From Clostridia bacterium (GTDB lineage: Bacteria > Bacillota > Clostridia > Oscillospirales > Acutalibacteraceae), in NCBI GenBank assembly GCA_017407645.1, contig JAFQWE010000012.1, positions 29,180 to 93,179 of the forward strand: 64,000 nucleotides of DNA, written 5' to 3'. The notes under the pieces were generated by a model, which ran no database searches, was not told where the DNA came from, and saw nothing but the letters and a program-made list of their open reading frames with translations. Numbering within the stretch: the stretch's first letter is position 1; each line of letters opens with the position of its first letter. The translations under genes were made by a program, and so were the position numbers. Below, piece by piece: positions 1 to 9,052 of the stretch.

Positions 1-681
1 GCTGTTGGCTTTCACCCCAAAGCCACCTGTTCCGGCAGTTCCGAAGGAATGAACAAAGCTTTCAAACCAATTCATTCCAAACACCTTAAGAAGCACTATT
101 TCTAGAAGGGTAAGTACAATATAGATAAGATAAAGTATTTTTGCTGTGTCGCGAAGGCGCGGCACAAGCTTACCAAAGATAGGCCCCGGCATTTCTGCCT
201 TTAAAATGTGAGATGAACGGTCAGATGCCCCAGGAGAAATTGCTGTTATAAACACAAGCACTCCCATACCGCCTATCCAGTGAGTAAAGCTGCGCCAAAA
301 AAGTCCGCCGTGGCTCATAGCCTCAACGTCGGTAAGTATGGATGCACCCGTTGTGGTAAAGCCGCTGACCGTTTCAAACAGGGCATCAATGTAATTGGGT
401 ATTTCTTTGTTAATTGTAAAGGGCAAAGCGCCGATAAGGGACATAATCACCCAAACAATTCCCACTATAGCGAAGCCTTCTTTAGCATAAATAACACTGT
501 TTTTTGTGCGAAAGCACAGACACAGCAGTAATCCCAATACCAAAGCTATAGCCGCTGTAACAGCAAAGCCAAACCAAGTAGCCTCGCCATAGATAAAGCA
601 CACCAAAAGGGGCAACAGCAACAAAATTGCTTCGGCAATTGAAATTCTGCCCAAGGTGTTAAAAATCATTCTTATATTCAT
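1..681 (-). CDS. trkH: Potassium uptake protein TrkH, N-terminal part (cut by window edge)
   Basis: The reverse strand from an ATG at 681 is open to the window edge (227 codons). It encodes a hydrophobic protein with several membrane segments and, near residue 100, the pore-type motif FETVSGFTTTGAS, which is typical of the TrkH/KtrB K+ transporter selectivity loop. A second related loop, FGTAGTGGFG, lies near the cut end. TrkH forms the membrane channel and works with the cytoplasmic gating protein TrkA. The trkA stop codon lies 14 bp upstream and the spacer holds a ribosome site (AGAGG), so the two genes form one operon. The C-terminal half is outside the window. Confidence 0.93.
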   Translation of the reverse strand, partial: MNIRMIFNTLGRISIAEAILLLLPLLVCFIYGEATWFGFAVTAAIALVLGLLLCLCFRTKNSVIYAKEGFAIVGIVWVIMSLIGALPFTINKEIPNYIDALFETVSGFTTTGASILTDVEAMSHGGLFWRSFTHWIGGMGVLVFITAISPGASDRSSHILKAEMPGPIFGKLVPRLRDTAKILYLIYIVLTLLEIVLLKVFGMNWFESFVHSFGTAGTGGFGVKANS

Positions 682-695
682 AACTACCTCTGTAA

Positions 696-2054
696 TCAGC
701 GAATTATATCAGAAAGGTCATTAAGCAGCTCGCCTGCGGCAATTACAACCACTCGGTCACCTGCCATAATCACATCATCACCCGATGGAATTATGGACTT
801 TCTGCCACGAATAATGCCTGCAATAAGAATATCCTTTTTAATGTGCATATCCTTAAGGGGTATTTCGATATACTTAAAGTTATCATTAACACTAAACTCA
901 AGAGCTTCCGCCTTGCCATCCATAAGCTTGTAGAGAGTTTCAACGTTACTTCCTATTGAGTTGCGTAGTGCTCTTGCATACTTCGACAAAAACTCAGAAA
1001 CAAAGTGTTGCGGTGAAACTATACATTCGAGGCCGATTTTTCCTGCCATTGCGGCAAGTTCAGGTCGGTTAACCTTAGTAATAACCTTTTGCACGTTTTG
1101 AGATGCCGCAAAACACGAGGTAAGAATATTTTCTTCATCCATACCAGTAAGTCCCACAAACACGTCGGTAGTATCTACTCCCTCTTCAAGCAACAAATCC
1201 TGAGAGGTGCCGTCACCCAAAATGGTAACTGCTTCGGGCACAAAATCGTTAAGCTCTTCACAGCGTTGACGGTCGTGGTCAATAACCTTGACCTCGTAGC
1301 CGCTGGCAACAAGCATTTTTGCAAGGTAGAGGGATATTCTGCCTGCGCCCATAATAATAACACTGTGAGCGCGCTTTTGTGTAACACCAAGCATTCTAAA
1401 CAGTTTGTTCAGCTCGGCAGGTGATGCGGTTATACCCACCTTGTCGCCGCTTTTAAGAACAAAATTACCGTCGGGAATATAAAATTCTTCACCGCGCTGA
1501 ACGGCACAAACCAAAATCTTAGCATCAAACTTTTTGCGCATTTCGGCAAGGGTTAATCCGTTAAGCACAGAATCGTCCTTCAGTCTGAAATCAACCATTT
1601 CAAGCTGTCTGCGGGCAAAGGTTTCAATATTAACGGCACTGGGAAATTTGATAATATTATAAATTTCGCGTGCAGTAATCATTTCAGGATTAACCGATGC
1701 GGAAAAACCCAACTGCTGCTTCATAAATTCCAAACTGTTGTCGTTATATTCGGGGTTGCGCACACGGGGTATAGTGTGCTTTGCTCCCATAGCGCGTGCA
1801 ATAAAGCAAGCAAGCATATTCAGTTCGTCAGAATTGGTAACGGCAAGAAAGAGCTCTGCCTCTGCCACCCCCGCTTCTTTTAGGGCATCGGAGTCGGCAC
1901 CATTGCCTACAAGCCCCATTACGTCGTAACTGTTGGTTACCTCGTCAAGCACGGTGGGATCATAGTCAATAGCCACAACGTCGTGCCCCTCTGTAACAAG
2001 GTTTTTTATAATGGTGCGACCGATTTTACCGCAACCCACAACAACAATTTTCAT
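696..2054 (-). CDS. trkA: Trk potassium system NAD-binding regulator TrkA
   Basis: A 452-residue cytoplasmic protein with two tandem RCK modules. The first Rossmann unit starts at residue 1 with GCGKIG and the acidic end of strand 2 (AIDYD); the second starts near residue 233 with GAGRIS. Each is followed by a TrkA_C domain (roughly 140-220 and 370-450). TrkA binds NAD(H) or ATP and gates the TrkH channel. Length and two-fold architecture match full-length TrkA rather than the single-module KtrA. It lies directly upstream of trkH with a 14 bp gap. Confidence 0.95.
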   Translation of the reverse strand: MKIVVVGCGKIGRTIIKNLVTEGHDVVAIDYDPTVLDEVTNSYDVMGLVGNGADSDALKEAGVAEAELFLAVTNSDELNMLACFIARAMGAKHTIPRVRNPEYNDNSLEFMKQQLGFSASVNPEMITAREIYNIIKFPSAVNIETFARRQLEMVDFRLKDDSVLNGLTLAEMRKKFDAKILVCAVQRGEEFYIPDGNFVLKSGDKVGITASPAELNKLFRMLGVTQKRAHSVIIMGAGRISLYLAKMLVASGYEVKVIDHDRQRCEELNDFVPEAVTILGDGTSQDLLLEEGVDTTDVFVGLTGMDEENILTSCFAASQNVQKVITKVNRPELAAMAGKIGLECIVSPQHFVSEFLSKYARALRNSIGSNVETLYKLMDGKAEALEFSVNDNFKYIEIPLKDMHIKKDILIAGIIRGRKSIIPSGDDVIMAGDRVVVIAAGELLNDLSDIIR

Positions 2055-2134
2055 AAAAACGCTTCCTTTTAAAGTTGTATAAGATTATTATACTACACTA
2101 TTTCTTATTTTTCTACCCCTATTTAAAAACACTT

Positions 2135-2157
2135 GACCGCCTCGTTGAGAAGCGGTC
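2135..2157 (-). terminator. Terminator after the sialidase-like gene
   Basis: Read on the minus strand, GACCGC pairs with GCGGTC around an 11-base loop that can pair further (CTC/GAG). A T-run follows (minus-strand bases from about 2130 to 2121). It sits 8 bp past the stop codon of the sialidase-like gene. Confidence 0.6.
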
Positions 2158-2164
2158 TGGCATA

Positions 2165-3904
2165 TTATTTTGCCTGCATATTAAGACTTTTGATAAGACT
2201 ACCCTTGCTATCACCTGTTTCAGTTGCGGTCTGCAAATGAATATAGCAAACGCCGTTGGGTGCCGCCTCGCCTATTCGCAGGGCATATTTATTTTCACCT
2301 GCAGTAAGGATTGCCTCTCCTTTTTCGGTATCATAGTCTATGGTTACAGAGGTGTAGCCATCGCCGACAGTATCATCTGCGGTTATAACCGATGTAAAGG
2401 CGGCACAATCTGATACCGTAATATCCACAGGATTCATCCAGCGGTCCATCAAGCTTACGCGCAAACCTTCGCCCAAAACCTTTGCTTTAACTGTAACACT
2501 GCCCTGTTTTGCGGCAGGAAAATTCCACACGGCGCCCTGAACATTGCTAAAAAGACGGTCGTCGTCGGTGTTTCTTATAAGCAGGGCCTCGGTATGGTCA
2601 CCTGACGGGTCGGGTACTAAAAGAGACCCGTTAGTTCTGTTCCACGCGCAATGGCCTGTGAACCCGCGATAATTACCCGTTACGCTTTTCAGATAAACCT
2701 GTGTAGACAAGCTCTCTAACCCCTGACGGAAGTTTTCGCTTCTGCCCTTTTCATACACCCAGTCAACATCAAAAATTACAAGCTTGCGCACATGCTGATG
2801 CTGACCGATATGAACAAGCACCTTGTTAAAAGGTAATTCTATTGCTTGAAACTGATGAACACTTTTATCTCTGCCACAGCCGTTGCCACCAAAGGAACGA
2901 AAATCCGCGTGGTTGCGCAATGGATTAAGATACATCTCTCTGAAGCCGATAAAGCTTTTTAAGTTGTCTTCAGATATTACCACCGCACTTGAATCACGGT
3001 TGGTAAACACATCCTCATAAACGCCCTTTATCTCGTTTTGACTGAGAGGCGGCCAAACCGATTTTTTATCAAATTCGGGCAATGGCTGAGTGTTGTTATA
3101 AAAAATCATTATTCTTCCGTCCTGCAGATGCAAAAAGGCAGGGGTGGTAAGTGTCATATGCAAGGTTGTAGGCTGCGGTTTAGTCCAGCTGTCACCGAAA
3201 TCGTAGGAATAGCAAATGTATATGTAATCGGTAGAGGTGCGAAGTATCATAGCCAGCGTGCCGTCATCAAGCAGGTCTATTTCAGGCTCTATTCCTGAAT
3301 TTTCCCATCGGGGACTAAGATGAGGCGGCTTTACCTCAAATTTGTCAGACTGTTCAATCTTGACAACTCGCCAAGAATCGCCGTCATCATCCGATATAAG
3401 CACTGCCGAACGGTCACCGCAGCCCTCTGCCTCGTCGTTAAACTGAACAGGAATTATCCAACGCTTGATTTGGGGGATGGGTGTAGGTTGGCGAAAAACT
3501 CCAACATTTTGAATGGGTGACGGCACCTTGAGGTAATTCTTATCATCGGGGCCGATTTCGCTAACACCTATATGCTGAACCGCACATTTTTTAAAAAAGG
3601 CAAGCCATCGCTCTGACCAAGGGCTTTTAACAGCGGCACCCAAAGCATTTTCTGAGCACAAGACCGTTTTCCAACTGAGTCCGCCGTCAACCGAGCGTAT
3701 GTAAACCCTCTCTTTCTTACCGTCAGGCTCATCATCCAAAGGGCGATAGCCGTAGCAACGGATTTCACCGTCAGGCATAACCGCAAGGTCGGTTAATGCA
3801 TCGGAAAAAGGAGATGCAACTACCGTAGGCTCATATATACGTTTTAATTCGGCAATATCTTCATTGGTCATACGACCGCGAATAGCATCAACATTTATCG
3901 TCAT
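2165..3904 (-). CDS. Sialidase-like / BNR (Asp-box) repeat protein, cytoplasmic
   Basis: 579 residues. The start is the ATG at 3904, which has AGGAG at the right distance; an in-frame start 72 bp upstream has no such site. There is no signal peptide, so the protein should be cytosolic. At least three Asp-box motifs (S-x-D-x-G-x-x-W type: RSVDGGLSW, SDDDGDSW, SYDFGDSW) indicate a six-bladed sialidase-type propeller in roughly the first 400 residues. The last 150 look like a beta-sandwich. The family includes exo-sialidases and related exo-glycosidases; I cannot confirm the catalytic Arg triad by eye. It is divergent from an NhaC-type antiporter. Confidence 0.75.
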   Translation of the reverse strand: MTINVDAIRGRMTNEDIAELKRIYEPTVVASPFSDALTDLAVMPDGEIRCYGYRPLDDEPDGKKERVYIRSVDGGLSWKTVLCSENALGAAVKSPWSERWLAFFKKCAVQHIGVSEIGPDDKNYLKVPSPIQNVGVFRQPTPIPQIKRWIIPVQFNDEAEGCGDRSAVLISDDDGDSWRVVKIEQSDKFEVKPPHLSPRWENSGIEPEIDLLDDGTLAMILRTSTDYIYICYSYDFGDSWTKPQPTTLHMTLTTPAFLHLQDGRIMIFYNNTQPLPEFDKKSVWPPLSQNEIKGVYEDVFTNRDSSAVVISEDNLKSFIGFREMYLNPLRNHADFRSFGGNGCGRDKSVHQFQAIELPFNKVLVHIGQHQHVRKLVIFDVDWVYEKGRSENFRQGLESLSTQVYLKSVTGNYRGFTGHCAWNRTNGSLLVPDPSGDHTEALLIRNTDDDRLFSNVQGAVWNFPAAKQGSVTVKAKVLGEGLRVSLMDRWMNPVDITVSDCAAFTSVITADDTVGDGYTSVTIDYDTEKGEAILTAGENKYALRIGEAAPNGVCYIHLQTATETGDSKGSLIKSLNMQAK

Positions 3905-3932
3905 AATAAATCGCTCCTGCCACTTTTTGTTC

Positions 3933-3961
3933 AGTATATCACTGTCATTATTTAAGTGCAA
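3933..3961 (-). promoter_or_regulatory. Sigma-70-type promoter for the sialidase-like gene
   Basis: On the minus strand: TTGCAC (3961-3956), 17 bp spacer, TATACT (3938-3933), about 29 bp upstream of the chosen ATG at 3904. This position also excludes the more upstream in-frame start. Confidence 0.75.
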
Positions 3962-4029
3962 TATGAAAACGTACATATTTATAGCATATTTAATATAAAA
4001 ACAGTCATTTTATATATATAAATCTTTCG

Positions 4030-4058
4030 TTGACTTTTACACTTTAATGCATTATAAT
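4030..4058 (+). promoter_or_regulatory. Sigma-70-type promoter for the NhaC-family antiporter
   Basis: TTGACT (4030-4035), 17 bp spacer, TATAAT (4053-4058). A ribosome site AAGGAG follows at 4071 and the ATG at 4085. Confidence 0.85.
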
Positions 4059-4084
4059 GGTAAAAAAATAAAGGAGATGTAAAA

Positions 4085-5707
4085 ATGAAAGCAAAAGCAA
4101 TTCTTCCAAAAATTCTTATGCTGGCATTTATAGTGGTTTTCACAGTTATTTGCTGTCTTACCGGTTCCATTACCGACCCTGCAAATACAATGTGGTCACT
4201 TTTCCCCCCTGTTATCGCTATTATGCTGGCACTGTTAACTAAAGAGGTTTACAGTTCCCTCTTCATCGGTATTTTAGCAGGTGCCTTGCTTTATAGCAAA
4301 TTTGATATTGTTAAAACCGTTGACGGTATGACAAACGAGGGCTTTATTTCTGCCGTTTCAGGCACCGCAGGTATCTTTGTATTCTTGGTGCTTCTTGGCG
4401 TGCTTGTTGCCCTTGTTAACAAAGCCGGCGGCTCTGCCGCTTTTGGCCGTTGGGCTCAAAAGCATATTAAAACCAAAGCCGGTGCTGCTCTTTGCACCTT
4501 TGCACTCGGCGTGCTTATCTTTATTGACGACTATTTCAACTGCCTTACCGTTGGTAGTGTTATGCGTCCCGTAACCGATAGCACTAAAATCAGCCGCGCA
4601 AAGCTTGCCTATTTGATTGATGCTACCGCTGCTCCTATTTGTATGATTGCTCCCATCTCTTCTTGGGCTGCAGCCGTTTCTGAATACACTGCAGGTGTTA
4701 CCAATGCCGCAGGCGAGGAAGTTTCAAGCCTTGCACTTTTCTGTCAGGCTATCCCCTATAACTTCTATTCATTGCTTACCTTGGCATTTATCGTTATTAT
4801 CACCCTTATGAACTTTGACTACGGCCCCATGAGACTTCACGAAATGAATGCTGCTAACGGTGACCTGTTCACCTTTGGCGGCGAGGTTATCGGTGCCGAT
4901 GACGAGCGCGAGTACAACCCCAAGGGCAAGGTTATTGACCTTATTTTACCCATTGTTGTGCTTATTGCAGTTGCCGTTGTTGCTCTTATTTACGTTGGCG
5001 GCTTCTTTGATGCAAAGGGCGATTATTATATGGATTTCATCGGTTCATTCGGTAATACCGATGCCACCGTCGGTCTTCCCCTTGCAGGTATTTTGGTGCT
5101 TGTGCTGACCGTTATTTATCTTGTTGCACGCCGCATCATCACCCTTAAAGATGCTATGAGCTGCATCCCCAAGGGCTTTATCGCAATGGTACCTGCTATT
5201 CTTATTCTTACTATGGCTACCTCTCTTAAGAATATGACCGGTTTGCTTGGCTCTGACGTATTCGTTCAGAACGCTCTTGCCGATGCAGGTGCACTTCGCA
5301 ACTTCTTGCCCGCTATCATCTTCCTTGTTGCTTGCGGTATTGCATTTGCAACCGGCACATCTTGGGGTACCTTCGGTATTCTTATTCCCATCGTGCTTAG
5401 CGTATTCCCCGCAGGCAGCCAGCTTATGATAATCGGTATGTCTGCTTGCCTTGCAGGTGCCGTTTGCGGTGACCACTGCTCACCCATTTCTGACACCACC
5501 ATTATGTCAAGCGCAGGCGCACAGTGCGAGCACGTTAACCACGTTTCAACTCAGTTGCCCTATGCGCTGACTGTTGCAGGTGTATCCTTTGTTGCATACA
5601 TTATTGCAGGTTTTGTTCAGAGTTGGTACATCAGCCTGCCTATTGCTTTGGCAATGATGATTGCTACACTTTTTGTTATCAAGGCTACCACCAAAAAGGC
5701 TGCTTAA
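4085..5707 (+). CDS. Na+/H+ antiporter, NhaC family
   Basis: A 540-residue polytopic membrane protein with about 12-13 hydrophobic segments. It has the conserved cores of the NhaC-type Na_H_antiporter family: IDDYFNCLTVGSVMRPV near residue 147, a DATAAPICMIAPISSWAAA stretch near 180, and CGDHCSPISDTTIMSS near 461. These transporters exchange Na+ (or an organic cation or amino acid in some members) for protons; the true substrate cannot be read from sequence. It is monocistronic, with its own strong promoter and terminator. RBS AAGGAGATG is 8 bp before the ATG. Confidence 0.88.
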   Translation: MKAKAILPKILMLAFIVVFTVICCLTGSITDPANTMWSLFPPVIAIMLALLTKEVYSSLFIGILAGALLYSKFDIVKTVDGMTNEGFISAVSGTAGIFVFLVLLGVLVALVNKAGGSAAFGRWAQKHIKTKAGAALCTFALGVLIFIDDYFNCLTVGSVMRPVTDSTKISRAKLAYLIDATAAPICMIAPISSWAAAVSEYTAGVTNAAGEEVSSLALFCQAIPYNFYSLLTLAFIVIITLMNFDYGPMRLHEMNAANGDLFTFGGEVIGADDEREYNPKGKVIDLILPIVVLIAVAVVALIYVGGFFDAKGDYYMDFIGSFGNTDATVGLPLAGILVLVLTVIYLVARRIITLKDAMSCIPKGFIAMVPAILILTMATSLKNMTGLLGSDVFVQNALADAGALRNFLPAIIFLVACGIAFATGTSWGTFGILIPIVLSVFPAGSQLMIIGMSACLAGAVCGDHCSPISDTTIMSSAGAQCEHVNHVSTQLPYALTVAGVSFVAYIIAGFVQSWYISLPIALAMMIATLFVIKATTKKAA

Positions 5708-5724
5708 ATTAAGATAAAAATCAA

Positions 5725-5755
5725 CCCCGTCGTTCGAACGAATGACGGGGTTTTG
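5725..5755 (+). terminator. Strong terminator after the antiporter gene
   Basis: Arms CCCCGTCGTTCG (5725-5736) and CGAATGACGGGG (5739-5750) pair over 12 bp, followed by TTTTG. A second copy of this hairpin downstream of the lipoprotein pair is split by a palindromic array (arms at 8655-8666 and 9036-9047). Confidence 0.9.
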
Positions 5756-5782
5756 TTATACTCCAAAAAGACGGCGCGTGTT
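5756..5782 (-). pseudogene. Remnant of a tatD 3' end
   Basis: On the minus strand these 27 bases encode NTRRLFGV plus stop, identical in protein to the C-terminus of the intact tatD at 9053. The codons differ synonymously (ACG CGC CGT against ACC CGC CGC). The flanking terminator is also duplicated at both sites. It may be the scar of an insertion or recombination that brought in the lipoprotein pair between the two copies. Upstream similarity to tatD fades after a few more codons. Confidence 0.6.
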
Positions 5783-5809
5783 TGTGACAGTAAAGTTTAT
5801 TGTATAACA

Positions 5810-5838
5810 TTGACAATCGTTTTTGAATATTATATACT
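5810..5838 (+). promoter_or_regulatory. Sigma-70-type promoter for the lipoprotein pair
   Basis: TTGACA (5810-5815), 17 bp spacer, TATACT (5833-5838); the ATG follows at 5890. Confidence 0.85.
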
Positions 5839-5889
5839 GTTATTAGGTATTATTGCCATATTTCTAAAACTAACAATAGGGGTGCTTCT

Positions 5890-7263
5890 ATGAAAAAGAT
5901 ATTATCAGTCACACTATGCATCGTTTCAATTATAATGTGGATGTGTTCTTGCACTAATCCCACTGGGCAAGACGCTCCTTTTGTTCCCTCTAAAGAAGAA
6001 GCCATCCGCATTGTTGACAGTTATGCCAATGATGCCGAGGAAAAATGCAGTTATTCTGCTGATACAACTATTTCAATTTCATCAGGCACCTCAACAACAG
6101 AGATAAAGTCACAAGGTACACTTGAGTATGAAAAACAGGGTGAAGACTATAAATATTACAACTACACATCTTCCGGTACAATTGACGGTGAACAAATCAC
6201 AACTACAACTGCATTTCACGACGGAGTATTTTACTACAGTAACGGAAAAAAGATACAAATTAAAAGTGTAATTAATTCTAAGCAATTTAAAGAATACTTA
6301 ACATTCGGCACAGATTTGCCCGGCGAAAGCAAGGATTTCAATTCTGTCAATTTTTCAAGCAAAGATGACAAGTACACCTTAACTATGAGTGGACTAAAGC
6401 CTGATGCACTTATTAAAGCCAATACATACCTTGAAAAAGAGTTGGGATATTTAAACGGTATGGTTGATACAATCAAAGCCCTGAAAATAGTAGCAATCTT
6501 TAATAAGGATTTCAAGCTGAACAATATTTGCTTCACCATTGAGTGCGAATCAGAACTTGGCGTTTTAGCCAAACTTGTTTTGGATATGGCAGATTTTAAA
6601 ACAGATTTTGACCCCTCCGCACCAAAAGACAACGACAGCTACAAAGAAGTAGCAGGTGCTCAATATTACGCTATTGCAGACAGCAATTTGTCCTCCTTAC
6701 CCTATGCCAACAGCTACAAAGCCCAATCAAATATGACCACTGTAATAAGGGGATGCATTAATCCATACGAAAGCAGTTATAAAATGACTGTTGAAAAAAA
6801 CAAAGACAAGATAACAGCCACCCAAGAAATGCTTCGCGGTGACGAAAAAGGCACCGTTTATTCATACAGTGACAAAACCCTTACTATAAAAAACTCGCGA
6901 GGAACTCAAATCTACGATGTAACACCCACAGAGGCACAGGAATTTGCGCTGTACTGTGTTATTCCTGTAACAAGTATGGATTTTGAATCTATTGAAAATA
7001 TGGAGTTTGCGGAAGACCAGAACAGCAAAACAATTAAAATTGTTCCGTCAGCAGAATACGGTTGCAGTTTGTTGGATGAAATATCAAAGCTTACATACAG
7101 TGAGCACAGTGCTTTTGAAAAATTGAAAGAGAATATTATAGAAATAACCTTTTCAGGCAATGACATAAGCGGAGTGAAATACCGCTTCACCACTAATGAC
7201 GGTTGTGTGGCTGAATATATACTGTCTTACACATATGTTGAGTTATCCGCAGAAAGCATTTGA
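5890..7263 (+). CDS. Putative lipoprotein, function unknown (first of a paralogous pair)
   Basis: 457 residues with a lipoprotein signal: charged start, hydrophobic stretch, lipid-acceptor Cys at residue 21 (context MCSC). The mature part is polar, Lys/Ser/Thr/Asp rich and beta-type. It appears to hold two related halves, each with strands ending in a phrase like FHDGVFYYSNGKKIQIK followed by a helix. The same layout and phrase occur in the next gene, so the two are paralogues. A LolA/LppX-like lipid-binding basket is possible from the pattern, but I do not recognise a named family. RBS AGGGGTG precedes the ATG. Confidence 0.8.
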   Translation: MKKILSVTLCIVSIIMWMCSCTNPTGQDAPFVPSKEEAIRIVDSYANDAEEKCSYSADTTISISSGTSTTEIKSQGTLEYEKQGEDYKYYNYTSSGTIDGEQITTTTAFHDGVFYYSNGKKIQIKSVINSKQFKEYLTFGTDLPGESKDFNSVNFSSKDDKYTLTMSGLKPDALIKANTYLEKELGYLNGMVDTIKALKIVAIFNKDFKLNNICFTIECESELGVLAKLVLDMADFKTDFDPSAPKDNDSYKEVAGAQYYAIADSNLSSLPYANSYKAQSNMTTVIRGCINPYESSYKMTVEKNKDKITATQEMLRGDEKGTVYSYSDKTLTIKNSRGTQIYDVTPTEAQEFALYCVIPVTSMDFESIENMEFAEDQNSKTIKIVPSAEYGCSLLDEISKLTYSEHSAFEKLKENIIEITFSGNDISGVKYRFTTNDGCVAEYILSYTYVELSAESI

Positions 7264-7283
7264 ATTGTAAAGGAGAATTTTAT

Positions 7284-8648
7284 ATGAAAAGATTAGTTGC
7301 GTTAGTATGTGCATTGTCAATGCTTTTGCTTTGCGGATGCGAAGCCGACTCTAAAGATAAAAACGTATCATCCCAGCTTAGCGACGAAGATTTAAAAACC
7401 GCTATTATAGAAGATTATGACTATTATATGGATGATGAAGCTAAGTCGGTCAGTTACGAGGAAAACTATAAAATCTCTGTTAAAGACGGCGACGTTACCA
7501 ACTCAAGCACCTTTCACACCTTTTATTCAATCAAAAGAGACGATAAAGGATATCCTGTTGCCCTAACCAACGAAACCACCGCCAAAGTAGGCAAAGAACT
7601 GATTACCTCATATATAACCTATGTTGACGGCAAATTTTATACCGAAAGCAACGGCAAAAGAAAAGTAATGAGCGATATAACCTCTGCTGAGCTTATCAAA
7701 CTTTTGTCAGATATAACCGAAAGCATAGATATATCCTTCGATTCCTTTGCCAAGTCCGCAATAAAGCGCATCGAAAAGGGCTCCACCCTTACCTTGACTG
7801 AGCCCGATGACATTTGCAATCAAGAAGCAAAAACTTTGTTGGAAAGCCTTGCAAAGCAGATAAGCTGCACGTCTAAAGAAGTTACAAAAGTTTCGGTTAA
7901 AGCAGATTTTAATGACAAAAACAAGGCAACTAAAATAACCTTAACCATAAACGGCTTAGACGAGAATGACAAAGAACTTCAGTTAGAAGTAGCCTTTACA
8001 AAGCTTAGCAAAAAGTCAGAAATTTCTGCACCAAAAGGAGCCGAAAAGTTTGAAAAAATCTCCAATGCAGGCTATTACTCTATGATTGAAAACGGATTTT
8101 TGTCATACCTGACATCCCAAAAGCAAAAGGTTGAGATTACTCACAAAATTAAGCTTACCGATAAAACATACGGTCCGGTATCAGCCAGCACAGTATACAC
8201 ATTCGATTATTCAATAACAGAGGAAAACGGATTAACCTTTAAGCTTACTACTAAGCCTTATGGCTCACTGTTTAGCGGTTTTACTGAATACACTTATGAA
8301 GATGGCTACCTTCACAAAGGCAATAAAAAAGAGCCGTTATCTGCTGTAGAAGCAGCCGAGCTTTTAGGTGAATACCTTGGCACAACGTATATTGATATGA
8401 ACAGCATAACCGATTTTACAATAAAACGGGAAGACAAAAAGGTCGTTGTCGACTTTACTGCCACAGATGAATATATGCAAGGTATGTTGGATATGATTGC
8501 CGAGTTTTATGAAGTGGATTATATAAACGCTACCATAAAAAGCTGTTCTATGGTTGCAACCTTTGACAATGACTTTACTTTGTGCTCCGTTGATTACCGT
8601 ATCCAAGGCACCAACGTTGACGTTTTGGTTATGCTTTCTGTGCAATAA
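7284..8648 (+). CDS. Putative lipoprotein, function unknown (second of a paralogous pair)
   Basis: 454 residues from the ATG at 7284, which follows AAGGAG; an in-frame start at 7260 overlaps the previous stop and has no such site. Lipobox LLCGC gives the lipidated Cys at residue 19. The mature protein repeats the two-half beta-rich layout of the gene before it (compare YVDGKFYTESNGKRKV here), so the pair arose by duplication. It lies 20 bp downstream of its partner and shares its promoter. Role unknown; probably anchored on the outer face of the membrane. Confidence 0.8.
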   Translation: MKRLVALVCALSMLLLCGCEADSKDKNVSSQLSDEDLKTAIIEDYDYYMDDEAKSVSYEENYKISVKDGDVTNSSTFHTFYSIKRDDKGYPVALTNETTAKVGKELITSYITYVDGKFYTESNGKRKVMSDITSAELIKLLSDITESIDISFDSFAKSAIKRIEKGSTLTLTEPDDICNQEAKTLLESLAKQISCTSKEVTKVSVKADFNDKNKATKITLTINGLDENDKELQLEVAFTKLSKKSEISAPKGAEKFEKISNAGYYSMIENGFLSYLTSQKQKVEITHKIKLTDKTYGPVSASTVYTFDYSITEENGLTFKLTTKPYGSLFSGFTEYTYEDGYLHKGNKKEPLSAVEAAELLGEYLGTTYIDMNSITDFTIKREDKKVVVDFTATDEYMQGMLDMIAEFYEVDYINATIKSCSMVATFDNDFTLCSVDYRIQGTNVDVLVMLSVQ

Positions 8649-8692
8649 AAACCAACCCCGTCGTTCGAATACTTAGGGTTGTTAAGGACAGT

Positions 8693-8723
8693 AAAGGATG
8701 CGTAGACTTTCTACGCATCCTTT
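8693..8723. terminator. Perfect 13 bp stem hairpin, probable replacement terminator
   Basis: AAAGGATGCGTAG (8693-8705) pairs with CTACGCATCCTTT (8711-8723) around a 5-base loop, and AGTTTTTG follows. Since the original terminator of the lipoprotein pair is split, this hairpin may now end that transcript. Confidence 0.6.
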
Positions 8724-8828
8724 AGTTTTTGTCTTATACTTGACAAGCAGGGAAAATGTATAGCTTTTCCACTTGTTAGTAGAACCTATAGCCTTTTTAA
8801 CCCATTTCAAAAGAAGAATTATTTTAAT

Positions 8829-9033
8829 AGTGATATTGTGAGACGGAGCTCACAGTGTTATTTTGCCTAATGGCAAAGTGATATTAAAACCTACGGTTTT
8901 AGTGATATTTTATTCGCCTATAAACTGCCAAAGGCAATATCACTTGGACTTTAGTCCAAATACCACTGCATAGCAATATAACTCGCGTGAAGCGCGAATA
9001 AAACTAGCCAAGTGTCCTTAAGAACACTTGGCT
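8829..9033. repeat. Palindromic linker array A (AGTGATATT family, 4+4)
   Basis: Left linkers of AGTGATATT type start at 8829, 8854 (variant AGTGTTATT), 8877 and 8901. Right linkers of the complementary AATATCACT type start at 8936, 8959, 8975 and 8997 with one or two substitutions each. Between linkers lie short palindromes, for example AAAACC/GGTTTT, TGGACT/AGTCCA and TCGCG/CGCGA. The centre begins TTATTCGCC. The array ends in a palindrome at 9006-9033 with AGCCAAGTG/CACTTGGCT arms. Confidence 0.85.
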
Positions 9034-9052
9034 AACGAATGACGGGGTTTTG

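Larger units (their letters stand above)
8655..9047. mobile_element. Terminator split by an inserted palindromic element (about 365 bp)
   Basis: The left terminator arm (CCCCGTCGTTCG, ending 8666) and the right arm (CGAATGACGGGG, starting 9036) are contiguous in the sister copy at 5725-5750. Here about 366 bp (8670-9035) lie between them, with AA on both sides as a possible 2 bp duplication. The insert holds a 13 bp stem hairpin at 8693-8723, a small hairpin at 8751-8770, about 55 bp without clear structure, then the palindromic array 8829-9033. It encodes no protein, so any mobility would need factors from elsewhere. Confidence 0.65.
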
